A stretch of 64,000 nt of DNA from Bradyrhizobium jicamae. Its GTDB lineage: Bacteria; Pseudomonadota; Alphaproteobacteria; Rhizobiales; Xanthobacteraceae. The stretch's first letter is position 1; each line of letters opens with the position of its first letter. The notes under the pieces are model-generated. The model did not search any database. It had not been told where the DNA came from and saw only the letters and a list, made by a program, of their open reading frames with translations. The stretch spans positions 17,723 to 81,722 of the forward strand of contig NZ_JAFCKQ010000034.1 in assembly GCF_018130215.1 (NCBI RefSeq), written 5' to 3'. Position numbers and translations under genes: made by a program. Of this stretch, positions 41,640 to 49,772 are shown piece after piece.

Positions 41640-42230
41640 AACGTAAATGGAAAACTTGGTCGAGGCGCTGAAGGCTCCGGCTGCGAGCGCATCTTCTTTG
41701 AGAAGCAATCTGGCAAGTCGCGCGATGACCGGCCCGAGTTTTGGCAAGCTGATGAAGGCTTCTGCTGCCCGGCGATGCCGTAGTGGTGACCAAGCTGGAC
41801 CGCCTGGCGCGTTCTAGCCGCGACCTCCACAAACATCATCGACGAACTGGGGGGCCTCTCTGTGGCGTTCCTATCGCTTGGCGAGGCATGGTGCGACACC
41901 ACGACCGATGTTGGCCGCCTCATGCTTACCATCATGGGCGGCATCGCCGAGTTCGAACGGGGCCTGATCCGCAAGCGCTGCGAGGAAGGCATCGCCCGAG
42001 CCGAGCGGCAGGGGAAGCAGTTCGGCCGCCCCTCGGCGCTGGATGTCGGTCAGAAGAGGGTCATTGCTGATCGCTACGGAAAGGGGGCGACGATCCCCGA
42101 GAGCGAACGCCTCGATTCGAAAGTGGGCCATCGCATGCGGATCTCGGTGGCGAGGTCGATCGCGACGCGGCCGACGTCGTGGACGAAGGCGTTTCTCGAT
42201 GTAGTTGGCCGGCGACGTCGAGGACTCTAG
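41640..42230 (+). pseudogene. decayed serine recombinase
   Basis: Fragments of one resolvase appear in successive frames: GCERIFFEKQSGKSRDDRPEF, then LMKAS, then PGDAVVVTKLDRLARSSRDL, then IIDELGGLSVAFLSLGEAWCDTT with GRLMLTIMGGIAEFERGLIRKRCEEGIARAERQGKQFGRPSALD. At least three frameshifts separate them, and the N-terminal catalytic Ser region is missing. The C-terminus after GKGATIPE is scrambled. It is clearly inactive. A previous mobile element probably lay here. Confidence 0.85.
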
Positions 42231-42236
42231 GAATGG

Positions 42237-43238
42237 CTAAAACGGCAGATTGAAGGGGTTGGAATAATCAGTACCGGGAACGGGATCGACATCGAGGGAC
42301 GCGTAGTAAAGATAACCCGGGGGATCAGGATGACGAGGAGCGGCGTCTTGATTCTGGATTAGCACCATTTGCAGGCCGCGTTGCAGCATCGGACCGATCG
42401 CCGGAGCAACTGCGTCTGAGCGCACATTACTATAAACGCCCATTATATTTGACACGATGTCCATGAAAGCCTGTAGCTGGTTTACTTTGAGCGAGCGGGT
42501 AGCATCAGTGAAGATCGCGGCAGCCCTGCCGCTTCTCATCCACCGCAATGTAATAGCATTGCGGGCATCTTGCGCCGCAATGCGCATGTAAGTGGCGATA
42601 TCCGCCCCATAAACTGCTTTTTCACCGCTAGACGCATTCATAAGAAATTGAATTTGCTCGCCAGACCTCGCATCTTTTAGCGCCCTCCACCTATTAGCCG
42701 ATCCAGCTGCGCTCCCAAGTGTACCTGCGAATGAAGCTACCTCTAGGCCAATGGACACGCCCTGGTACCATGTCTGCGAATCGAGGTTGGTCAACCCGAT
42801 TGACTTGGGGTCTGCCACGGCAATTATGACACGGCCAATGGAAATGCCGCATTGCGCACCGGTGGCGGCCACACCAAGCGCTGTGAGGCCCAAGAGCGGA
42901 GCGCATCCACCCGCAGTTCCCACAGTGCAGACTGCTGTCCCCGCGCTGGCAATCCCCAGAAGCACCATTGCACCGCAATTAAGCCCGGCGCCAATCAGCT
43001 CGCTGGCCACCATATCGGCGTTTGTCTGCTTGTAGGGCTTGGGGGGCGCCATCACTTCACAAGGTGCGAGGTCTATTTCTTGAATTACCAAATACGTGTC
43101 GAGTCCGGTTACGTGCCCGGATGCCCGCAACATATTGGTTGACATGCCATCTAAGTAGACTACTCCGGCTCCCCGCATCTCCGGGACTGTGTCCATTGCT
43201 GCATACAGGCGCCCTAAATCTTCCTGGCGAATTATCAT
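42237..43238 (-). CDS. unknown protein with long Gly/Ala hydrophobic segment
   Basis: About 333 aa, starting MIIRQEDLGRLYAAMDTVPE. Residues about 75-150 are a Gly/Ala/Cys-rich hydrophobic stretch (GAGLNCGAMVLLGIASAGTAVCTVGTAGGCAPLLGLTALGVAATGAQCGISIG) able to form two or more membrane-inserting helices. The rest is soluble, with a C-terminal Pro/Asp/Asn-rich tail. It has no signal peptide. Such central glycine-zipper segments occur in secreted toxins and effectors and in phage internal proteins. I do not recognise the family. It lies at the right edge of the element, where cargo is often found. Confidence 0.6.
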   Translation of the reverse strand: MIIRQEDLGRLYAAMDTVPEMRGAGVVYLDGMSTNMLRASGHVTGLDTYLVIQEIDLAPCEVMAPPKPYKQTNADMVASELIGAGLNCGAMVLLGIASAGTAVCTVGTAGGCAPLLGLTALGVAATGAQCGISIGRVIIAVADPKSIGLTNLDSQTWYQGVSIGLEVASFAGTLGSAAGSANRWRALKDARSGEQIQFLMNASSGEKAVYGADIATYMRIAAQDARNAITLRWMRSGRAAAIFTDATRSLKVNQLQAFMDIVSNIMGVYSNVRSDAVAPAIGPMLQRGLQMVLIQNQDAAPRHPDPPGYLYYASLDVDPVPGTDYSNPFNLPF

Positions 43239-43785
43239 CGTTGGCTCCTCGATATCTCCTCGGAAGAATAACGCCGCCAAGCCCGGAGTAATGGGTTTAT
43301 TTGCTGGGGCCCATTAAAATCCCCCAGCACATTGGTTCGTCCATTTTTGGCGGCTGAAGGTTCACAATAAAAAGGCCTGCTCAAGGTCCGTTGTTACCCC
43401 GGACAGTGGAGACCCAACGAGGCTGGGCAGTTGGCGGCGTTGATCATCGCCACGCCGGCCGAGCACCAAGCGCGCCCTCGACGGCAAGGTGCGCACCGCC
43501 AGCTGGAGGATTTTAGCGGCGACACTCTGACCCGGTGCATGCTCATACTCGATCGCAAGCGTATCCGAGCGGCACGGACTGTTAGACGCATCAAGGCGGC
43601 TCGGCGCAGGAGTAGACCGGCCGAGCGCGTCGCCGCCTAGAAGCAGCTACACCACCGTCATCAGCGACAGGCCCGCCCCGCCCGGCGGGCCTTGTGCGTA
43701 GATACATGACGCCGATACATGACACAGACATGAAAATGTAAGCTACTGGAATCTAACCGATAATCGGAACGTAGGTTGTGGTTTC

Positions 43786-43804
43786 ATTCCGCTAGGGAGC
43801 GCCA
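43786..43804 (+). other. attR core of the integrated element
   Basis: An exact 19-bp copy of the tRNA-Glu 3' end (ATTCCGCTAGGGAGCGCCA). The bases before it (GGTTTC) partly match the tRNA (GGTTCG), as expected for a recombined attachment site. The 500 bp to its left, back to the start of the 42237 gene, contain no convincing gene. Confidence 0.88.
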
Positions 43805-43971
43805 ATCAGGTCAATCGCTAAAGTGACGTCCCGAGATCCGTGCCCAATGGATGTCAAATAAGCGGCGCGCCCCCGCTTAGCCATTAAGGGTAGCTTAAGC
43901 AGTTACCGATGAGCGTCCCGGGTCCCATGAATCCAGTGGTCCCAGGGAGAGCGTCTCGTCGTTCGCAGGGG

Positions 43972-44655
43972 TTAGGGGACACCGAGCGGCTTGCCGATCA
44001 CATCCGGCCATCGATGTATGATCTCCGCCTTTGCCCCATTGGCGGTCAGGGAGGTCTTCTGCACGAAGGCGCCGACGACGCAGCCTTTCGTGCCCCCATC
44101 ATGGCTGCCTAGATAAAACTTTGTCGCTCGCAAGCCTTCCATCAAATTTACGATCTCCGCATCGCTCCTGAGGTGGAGAGCGCCATTGGTAATTACGCCG
44201 AGTTGCTCCAGCGCCTCCGGACCGGGATCGGGAGCAAAGCGGAGAAATGGAATTCTAGTCAGTTCAAGAGAGCCCTCATCCAACTTGTCGAGAGTGTCGC
44301 CGAGCAGCCACGTTCGATAGGCTTCCCAAGATCGAGACCGTGCGGACCAACCTCCAAAGAAAACCTCGAGCCCGATCTCCGCCTTTGTAGCCCCATGGGC
44401 TTGACTGACAGCTGAATAGGCACACTTCGGCATGGCGTCGACGGCGGCATCAAAGGTTGTATATTTGTCGCACGCGAATTCCAGAAGACTGGTTGCCAGC
44501 ATCGGTCCGCGAGCAGCCATGATCATGGGCTGGTGAACAAAAATTTGAGCCTTTCGGCACGGGTTAAGATACGCACCATTTCGGGCGTCGAGCGAGGCAC
44601 CATCTGTGTAGATGACGATTCCGTCGCTCTTCGCTAAACAGATTATTGCGGTCAA
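43972..44655 (-). CDS. Ntn-hydrolase-like (proteasome-type) protein
   Basis: A 227-aa protein whose start MTAIICLAKSDGIVIYTDGASLD resembles proteasome/HslV subunits: a Thr exposed after Met removal, then a strand and a TDG/A-S-D turn. KAQIFVHQPMIMAARGPML could be the following Lys-containing strand. The remainder is alpha/beta without recognised motifs. Proteins of this form occur in phages and islands with unknown roles. It lies just outside attR, so it belongs either to the chromosome or to an older element at the same site. Protease activity is unproven. Confidence 0.55.
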   Translation of the reverse strand: MTAIICLAKSDGIVIYTDGASLDARNGAYLNPCRKAQIFVHQPMIMAARGPMLATSLLEFACDKYTTFDAAVDAMPKCAYSAVSQAHGATKAEIGLEVFFGGWSARSRSWEAYRTWLLGDTLDKLDEGSLELTRIPFLRFAPDPGPEALEQLGVITNGALHLRSDAEIVNLMEGLRATKFYLGSHDGGTKGCVVGAFVQKTSLTANGAKAEIIHRWPDVIGKPLGVP

Positions 44656-44815
44656 AGCGTCACCTGATCGTCAAATGCTCGATTATTAATCACCCCGCCG
44701 GGGTCAATGCCAGCTGTTCCGACTTACGGTCTAATCCGCAATCGCCAAGTTGCTCGCGAAAATCCACACTTGTGAGTGATTTGCAGAACCGAGGTCCGCA
44801 AGGCACGGTTCGGAC

Positions 44816-45028
44816 ATGGACCTATCCTACCTCAGCGGCAGCATTGTAATCGGCCTGCTCCTCCTTGCGTACCACCTGTACGGCTCGCTGTTCAGGAGGG
44901 ACATGTTACGGCACCAAAGGCTGAACAGGCTACGGCGACCGGCGTCGCATTCAATCTTTGGCGATATAATTGTTGAGCCTCTCGAAGGGCCAGATTCAAC
45001 CGCACCAGAGAAGCTTGACGCCGCGTGA
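44816..45028 (+). CDS. small membrane protein
   Basis: A 70-aa protein with one N-terminal hydrophobic helix (YLSGSIVIGLLLLAYHLYGSLF), then a basic stretch (RRDMLRHQRLNRLRRP) and an acidic tail. Topology would be N-out with the basic loop inside. No family recognised. The 160 bp before it contain nothing I can support. Confidence 0.55.
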   Translation: MDLSYLSGSIVIGLLLLAYHLYGSLFRRDMLRHQRLNRLRRPASHSIFGDIIVEPLEGPDSTAPEKLDAA

Positions 45029-45420
45029 TCCTCACGCCGATCTGACGCTTTCGATCAGGTGAAGAAAGCCAAGCGCGCACGAAGATATCGCTAGGCGTAA
45101 GGTCCATGTAAGCCTGGGCTGCGGTCGGCGCTGAGCCGCTAACCTCTGAATCTGAGGCAGTGCTGTTGTATTGCCCGAAATGCAAAAGCGTCGTTCGCTT
45201 AGTCAGCGGGAAGGACCGACCCAAGCGGTCGTCTAAATCGCCTTCGCGGGCAATCGAGCTACCAGATCGTACTCGGAGCTAAAGTCGAGCTACCGCTGGC
45301 GGCTTCCCGCCCCGCGCGATCGGCGCGATCATCGGGCATCACGGGCCCGCAGAAGATCGTCTTCGGCGACATGCGCTCGATGGGCGTGCGCGGTATCGTC
45401 GCGCTAACGCCACAAGGTTC
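45029..45420 (+). pseudogene. gene remnants between small accessory genes
   Basis: The plus strand holds two protein-like scraps without proper ends. One reads EAVLLYCPKCKSVVRLVSG with a CxxC pair. Another reads GPQKIVFGDMRSMGVRGIV, which resembles the start of a small rhizobial zinc-ribbon family that I recall continuing with LLIYC. Both run into stops or frameshifts. They look like pieces left by element turnover. Confidence 0.45.
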
Positions 45421-45657
45421 CTATTGCTTTGGGGATTTCGTCTCAAAGATGAGAGCGGCCTTGAAGATCGGACCGCCGTCCGTTCTGACCTCGATCACAA
45501 GGTCGGTTCGGTCATCCGACGATGCAACGTTTTTGGCAATATCTGCCAGAGTGCGACTGGCTTCTATTTCCGCTCCCCTTTGATCCACAAATTCCATGCC
45601 TTCTTCATCAGGGTACAAACCTGTGATGTCCCTGATGTCGAAGAAATATCGCGGCAT
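45421..45657 (-). CDS. DUF6894-type small protein
   Basis: A 78-aa protein. It starts MPRYFFDIRDITGLYPDEEG, followed by MEFVDQRGAEIEASRTLADIAKN and VIEVRTDGGPIFKAALIFE. This pattern (RYFFD, D..G.E..D...A..EA...L) is the rhizobial DUF6894 family, function unknown and often in many copies per genome. GAGGAGG precedes the ATG at 45657. Confidence 0.8.
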   Translation of the reverse strand: MPRYFFDIRDITGLYPDEEGMEFVDQRGAEIEASRTLADIAKNVASSDDRTDLVIEVRTDGGPIFKAALIFETKSPKQ

Positions 45658-46360
45658 TCGCGCCTCCTCTGCGGGCAACAGGGGGACGCAGGAGTTCGTT
45701 CCTGACCGGGCATGCAAGCCCGGACGGGTCCGGTACTCCGTTAATGCTGTCCCAATTCGGACACACTTTCGAACGAATTCGAACACTGACTAAGTAAGCC
45801 ATTTCGGGAACCCAAAACTCACCCTACACTTCGGCACTGGGCGCTTTTTTCATTTCCTAATTTTATGGCCCAGCAGGCCGCTGTTTTTAGGCGGATCGGA
45901 AGGCGTGGCCCCAGCCATACCGGCCTCCAGGCTGGGGCCGTTTCGAGGCCGGGCGCCGCGCCACGCCCGCGACCGTCCGAGACTGACGCTCGCAATCGCG
46001 CGTTGATTTGAACGCTCGCGGCTTTCGCTGGCGTCACGTCCCAGCGTGGATAAGACGGCTCCAATCAAATGCATAATGGGGCTCCACGGCCCCGAGAGCT
46101 CTTTCGGGAGAACAACCCGCCGCCGCCTGTCCCCATTTTAATGTGCCGTCCGGAGCGGGAAATCCTATAACAAGGGCCAGGATGCCCCTCATGCGCGACC
46201 CCCCATTGCATTCGGCCGATCTCATCGCCCCGGCGAGGGGACCGTGGTCCTGCGCGCAATCGGATCATCGATCGTTGCGTGCGCAACCTTTCCGGGTCGA
46301 TTGCGCCGGTCCATGGAAGGGTCATGCCGGCGCGTCCTGCCATCGGCGAAACGGGCAACG
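45658..46360. other. intergenic region with a strong hairpin
   Basis: About 700 bp with no supported gene. At 45907-45939 a perfect 10-bp inverted repeat GGCCCCAGCC / GGCTGGGGCC with a 13-base loop could act as a terminator or an RNA element. The right end should hold the promoter of the polymerase-like gene. Confidence 0.55.
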
Positions 46361-47719
46361 ATGACCGTGCCGTGGCCTGGCGAGCCGAAGGACTGGCCTC
46401 TCAAACTCGAAACTTCGCCTGTGCTGCCCGGCGAAGCGAAGCGCCGCCGGACCGGGGCAATCGCACGTGCGATCCTGCTGTCCGCGTTCTTCGGTCTGCT
46501 GTTCTTCTGCTTCTACATGGTCTCGCAGATCCAGCCGCTGTTTCACGTCGGCTTCAGCGACAGATGGCTCGCGCTATCCGTTGTGCCCGCCTGCCTGGCC
46601 GCGGCCATCGGGGCAGCATTCGTTTTTGCCCGCTTCAGCTTCGGCTATCTGGTCGGGTTCTATCTTTTTGTGATGATGGTGGGTTACTTCTGGCTCAATG
46701 CCTTCAGCGTGCTTCACTATGACCACCGTCAGGCGCTCGTTGCGTCAGCGGTCTCGATCGTGTCGTTTCTGCTGCCCGCACTGTCGATCCGGGGCGACAT
46801 CCCTCGGCCGCAACTGGCGGCCGGGGCGCTGAACCGGGCTCCCGATGTCATCCTCGCGCTGTCGCTGCTGGTGTTGACGTGGTGCGCGCTTGGTGACTTC
46901 CACATCGTCGGTCTCGACGACATGGAGAGGTACAGGGCCGCCGTCGCGCGCCCGCGCCTCGTTGAATACGCGATCGGCAATATCAATGGCGCCTTGATTC
47001 CCTTTGCGCTGGCATGTGCCATCATGCGCGACAGGAAGTGGATGGTGGCGGCACTTTGCGTCGTGGCGCTCGCCTACTATCCGGTGACGTTCACCAAGAC
47101 CGCGATCTTGACCGCGCCGTTCGTGATCTTTTTGGCCGCGATGTCCTTGCGCCTCGAGGCGCGGATCGTTGTCATCCTTTCGCTGATGGTACCACTGGCG
47201 ATCGGGCTTGCAGCGGCCGGCGGCAGCGGAGCGCAAGACATCGGCACCATCAGGCAGCTCGTGTTCGGTGTCACGAATTTCCGGCTGCTGGCGGTCCCGG
47301 CGATTTCACTCGAACACTACTTCGATTTCTTCCAGCATCACCCGCACACCTACTTCTGCCAGATTTCCTTCCTCAAGCCGCTGATGAACTGTCCCTACAC
47401 CGACGAGCTCGGCATGCTGATGGCCGGCGAGTATCATATCGGCAATATGAATGCGTCGCTGTTTGCGACCGAGGGTATCGCATCGGTCGGACCGCTCTGG
47501 ATGCCGTTGAGCGCGCTGGCCTGCGGACTGATCATCGGGTTCGGCAACAAGGTCGCGGCTGGTCTGCCGGCACGCTTTGTCCTGATGTCCGGCGCGATCG
47601 TTCCGCATACGCTGCTCGACGTGCCGCTCTCGACCACACTGCTGTCGAACGGACTCGCGCTCCTGATGCTGCTTTGGTGGATCACGCCGCGCGGTTGGCT
47701 GGCCCGCGAAGATGCCTGA
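46361..47719 (+). CDS. polytopic membrane protein, O-antigen polymerase-like
   Basis: About 452 aa with roughly 11-12 hydrophobic segments and a long extracytoplasmic loop (SLEHYFDFFQHHPHTYFCQISFLKPLMNCPYTDELG) between late spans. That topology is typical of Wzy-type oligosaccharide repeat-unit polymerases and related O-antigen ligases. The loop's GEYHIGNMNASLFATEGIAS is a common Wzy-like stretch. No glycosyltransferase genes are adjacent. The start is uncertain: ATG 46361 (MTVPWPGE) is used, with earlier in-frame starts at 46313 and 46244. Confidence 0.65.
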   Translation: MTVPWPGEPKDWPLKLETSPVLPGEAKRRRTGAIARAILLSAFFGLLFFCFYMVSQIQPLFHVGFSDRWLALSVVPACLAAAIGAAFVFARFSFGYLVGFYLFVMMVGYFWLNAFSVLHYDHRQALVASAVSIVSFLLPALSIRGDIPRPQLAAGALNRAPDVILALSLLVLTWCALGDFHIVGLDDMERYRAAVARPRLVEYAIGNINGALIPFALACAIMRDRKWMVAALCVVALAYYPVTFTKTAILTAPFVIFLAAMSLRLEARIVVILSLMVPLAIGLAAAGGSGAQDIGTIRQLVFGVTNFRLLAVPAISLEHYFDFFQHHPHTYFCQISFLKPLMNCPYTDELGMLMAGEYHIGNMNASLFATEGIASVGPLWMPLSALACGLIIGFGNKVAAGLPARFVLMSGAIVPHTLLDVPLSTTLLSNGLALLMLLWWITPRGWLAREDA

Positions 47720-47774
47720 TGGAGCGGGCGCGCCACCGGCGGCCGGGCACCGGCAAAACTGTGCGCTCGGCGGG

Positions 47775-47948
47775 TTACCGGCAGGACAGTCCGGCTTCGA
47801 TCGAGGTCCAGAATCCGCAATGCGGCGGAACATGGGCGTGAGCCCGCGAGCCACCGACGTGGATCAGGATTGCGACCGCTAGCGCAAGGATCGCCAGGGG
47901 AGCGACAAGGCTTCGAATCTGCATGCCGCCTGCATTAAACGACATCAT
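47775..47948 (-). CDS. 57-aa exported peptide
   Basis: The frame begins MMSFNAGGMQIRSLVAPLAI, continues through a hydrophobic LALAVAILIHVGG helix with SRAHA as a likely signal cleavage site, and ends HCGFWTSIEAGLSC. The mature part would be about 23 residues with two Cys that could form a disulfide. No family recognised. The reading looks signal-peptide-like rather than random. Confidence 0.5.
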   Translation of the reverse strand: MMSFNAGGMQIRSLVAPLAILALAVAILIHVGGSRAHAHVPPHCGFWTSIEAGLSCR

Positions 47949-47969
47949 GGCTTGACTAAGGCCGAACTG

Positions 47970-48293
47970 CTAGCGATTGGCGGCCTGCGCCACGTCGGTG
48001 CGATCGGGGCTCGCTGCAGCCGGCTTGATGCAGGTGCTGCAAATCACGAGCTTTCGTGCCAGTCGGTCGTCTGCGTCGGCCTGTTCATCGGCCGATTGCG
48101 CCACCGCCTGCGCGGTGTTGTGCGCGTGCCGCTGCGGCGGCAGGTTGGGATTGGGCCCTGCACCGTCCCAGGCCAGCGGCCCCGGCTCTGACGTCGTCGT
48201 CATGCCGTATTGCGCATATTGCGCGCAGGCGCCGAGTGCGATCGGCAGAAGCAGGACAGCGGCCTTGCTCACCCAGTTCCGGATTGGAGACAT
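47970..48293 (-). CDS. small lipoprotein
   Basis: A 107-aa protein with a lipoprotein signal: VLLLPIALGACAQYAQYG contains the lipobox LGAC. The mature part is Gln/Ala/Asp-rich and contains CSTC near the C-terminus. It should be anchored in the envelope by its N-terminal Cys. The ATG at 48293 is used; a TTG two codons earlier is possible. Confidence 0.75.
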   Translation of the reverse strand: MSPIRNWVSKAAVLLLPIALGACAQYAQYGMTTTSEPGPLAWDGAGPNPNLPPQRHAHNTAQAVAQSADEQADADDRLARKLVICSTCIKPAAASPDRTDVAQAANR

Positions 48294-48420
48294 GATCAAA
48301 CTCTCACGCTATTCGTAATGTGACCTAAGAGCAGAACCGCTAAGAAATCGTTTGCCCTGTTTACCGCCCCATCGCATCCGACGACGACGGTATTGAGGCG
48401 CCGAAGCAAGGAACCTGACC

Positions 48421-49653
48421 ATGCGCGACAGCAACCGTGGTTTCGATGGCAAGCGGGTCCTTGCCAACCTCAACGCGCTCCGGGCCATCGGCGCCTACAA
48501 GACCGGCGTGCACAAGCCGACCTTTTCGGAACCGCATATCCGTTCCCTCGACTGGCTGGCACGGCGGCTCCCGGACGCTGGTCTGACTGCGACGATCGAC
48601 GGCATCGGCAACGTTGTCGGCAAAAGTGCGAAGGCGGGACCGAAGCTGCTCGCCGGCTCGCATCTCGAAAGCCAGAACCATGCCGGCTGGCTCGATGGTC
48701 CGCTTGGCGTCATCTACGCGCTCGAGGCGGCCCGGGTGATCAACTCCGATCCTGATGTGACGGGCGCGGTGGAAGTGGCCGCCTGGTGCGACGAGGAGGG
48801 ACATTTCGGACATTTCCTCGGTAGCCGATCCTTTGCCGGTGCCGTCACCGAAGCCGAGATCGACGCTGCAAGCGACCGCAGCAGCGATCGCCCGCTACGG
48901 CAGGCCTTGCGCGATGCCGGCCTGGCCGGTCGGGCACGCCTGCAAGCCGAGCCCCGACGACACATCGGCTATCTCGAGGCGCATATCGAACAAGGCGAAA
49001 CGCTCGAGAGCAGCGGGCTCAAGATCGGCGTCGTCACCTCGATCGTCGGCATCTGGCAGTACCGCATCACATTCACCGGTGTGCAGAACCATGCCGGCAC
49101 CACGAGGATGGCGGTCCGCAGGGACGCCGGCCTCGCACTGGCACGGTTCTGCGTTGCGATCGACGACAGCTTCCCTGCCCTGTGCGGTCCGCGCACGGTG
49201 TGGACCACGGGCCGCATCACGCTCGATCCCGGTGCACCGAGCATCATTCCGGGCCGTGCGGAGATGCTGTTCCAGATCCGCGACGACGACCCTGACGTGA
49301 TCGAGCGGCTCGAGGCGCATCTGCGAAACATGGCCGCGGACGTCACCGCCCAGGCCCGATGCAGTGTCGATGTCGAGCGGATCAGAACCGGTGTGCCGGC
49401 GATCATGAACGCTGCGTTCCAGGACGCGATCGAGGCCGCCGGCGCGGTCCTCGCGGGCGGAAAGTCGATCCGGATGCCAAGCGGCGCCGGTCACGACGCC
49501 CAGGTCCTCGCCACCATCATGCCCGCGGCGATGCTGTTCGTGCCGTCGATCGGTGGCATCAGCCATCACTGGAGCGAAAACACCGATGACGCAGACATCC
49601 TGACGGGGGCCGCCGTCTTCGTCGACACCTGCCGACGCCTGCTGGCAGGCTAG
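48421..49653 (+). CDS. M20-family Zn-dependent amidohydrolase (carbamoylase/allantoate type)
   Basis: A 410-aa enzyme of the hydantoinase/carbamoylase family. Metal-binding segments are GSHLESQNHAGWLDGPLGVIYALEA and AAWCDEEGHFGHFLGSRSFAG, then EAHIEQGETLESSG and the C-terminal GAGHDAQVLA with IGGISHHWSENT. The usual GSHxDTVxxGGxxDG is changed here to GSHLESQNHAGWLDG, so the substrate may differ from N-carbamoyl amino acids or allantoate. It stands alone, with an interspersed repeat downstream. Confidence 0.88.
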   Translation: MRDSNRGFDGKRVLANLNALRAIGAYKTGVHKPTFSEPHIRSLDWLARRLPDAGLTATIDGIGNVVGKSAKAGPKLLAGSHLESQNHAGWLDGPLGVIYALEAARVINSDPDVTGAVEVAAWCDEEGHFGHFLGSRSFAGAVTEAEIDAASDRSSDRPLRQALRDAGLAGRARLQAEPRRHIGYLEAHIEQGETLESSGLKIGVVTSIVGIWQYRITFTGVQNHAGTTRMAVRRDAGLALARFCVAIDDSFPALCGPRTVWTTGRITLDPGAPSIIPGRAEMLFQIRDDDPDVIERLEAHLRNMAADVTAQARCSVDVERIRTGVPAIMNAAFQDAIEAAGAVLAGGKSIRMPSGAGHDAQVLATIMPAAMLFVPSIGGISHHWSENTDDADILTGAAVFVDTCRRLLAG

Positions 49654-49740
49654 AGCTTTTTCGAGTGACGTATCGGCTCGCGTAAACGCGTCAAAACAAC
49701 AGAGTAGAGCTTTGTTTCGACTTCAGCGGAACAGAGCCCC
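49654..49740. repeat. interspersed repeat, family B copy 1
   Basis: It starts AGAGCTTTTTCGAGTGACG and includes CGTCAAAACAA, followed by a second AGAGCTTTGTTTCGA. I recall this as a dispersed intergenic repeat in Bradyrhizobium. A related inverted copy lies at 52209-52266. Confidence 0.6.
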
Positions 49741-49772
49741 ACGCAAACGCGATATTCACGGGATCGTCGCCA

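Larger units (their letters stand above)
29342..43804 (+). mobile_element. 14.5-kb integrated element at tRNA-Glu (defective prophage or satellite-like)
   Basis: It is bounded by 19-bp direct repeats of the tRNA 3' end. From left to right it holds: a tyrosine integrase, a replication-type HTH gene with internal iterons, a serine recombinase, small HTH and membrane proteins, a probable terminase small subunit, an intact terminase large subunit, a string of tightly coupled small genes, and a small cold-shock protein. After these come a substrate-binding protein, an amidase, a decayed resolvase and an unknown glycine-rich protein. No portal, capsid, protease or tail genes are seen, so it cannot make virions alone. 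It may be a remnant, or a satellite that borrows a helper phage's particles. Confidence 0.85.
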
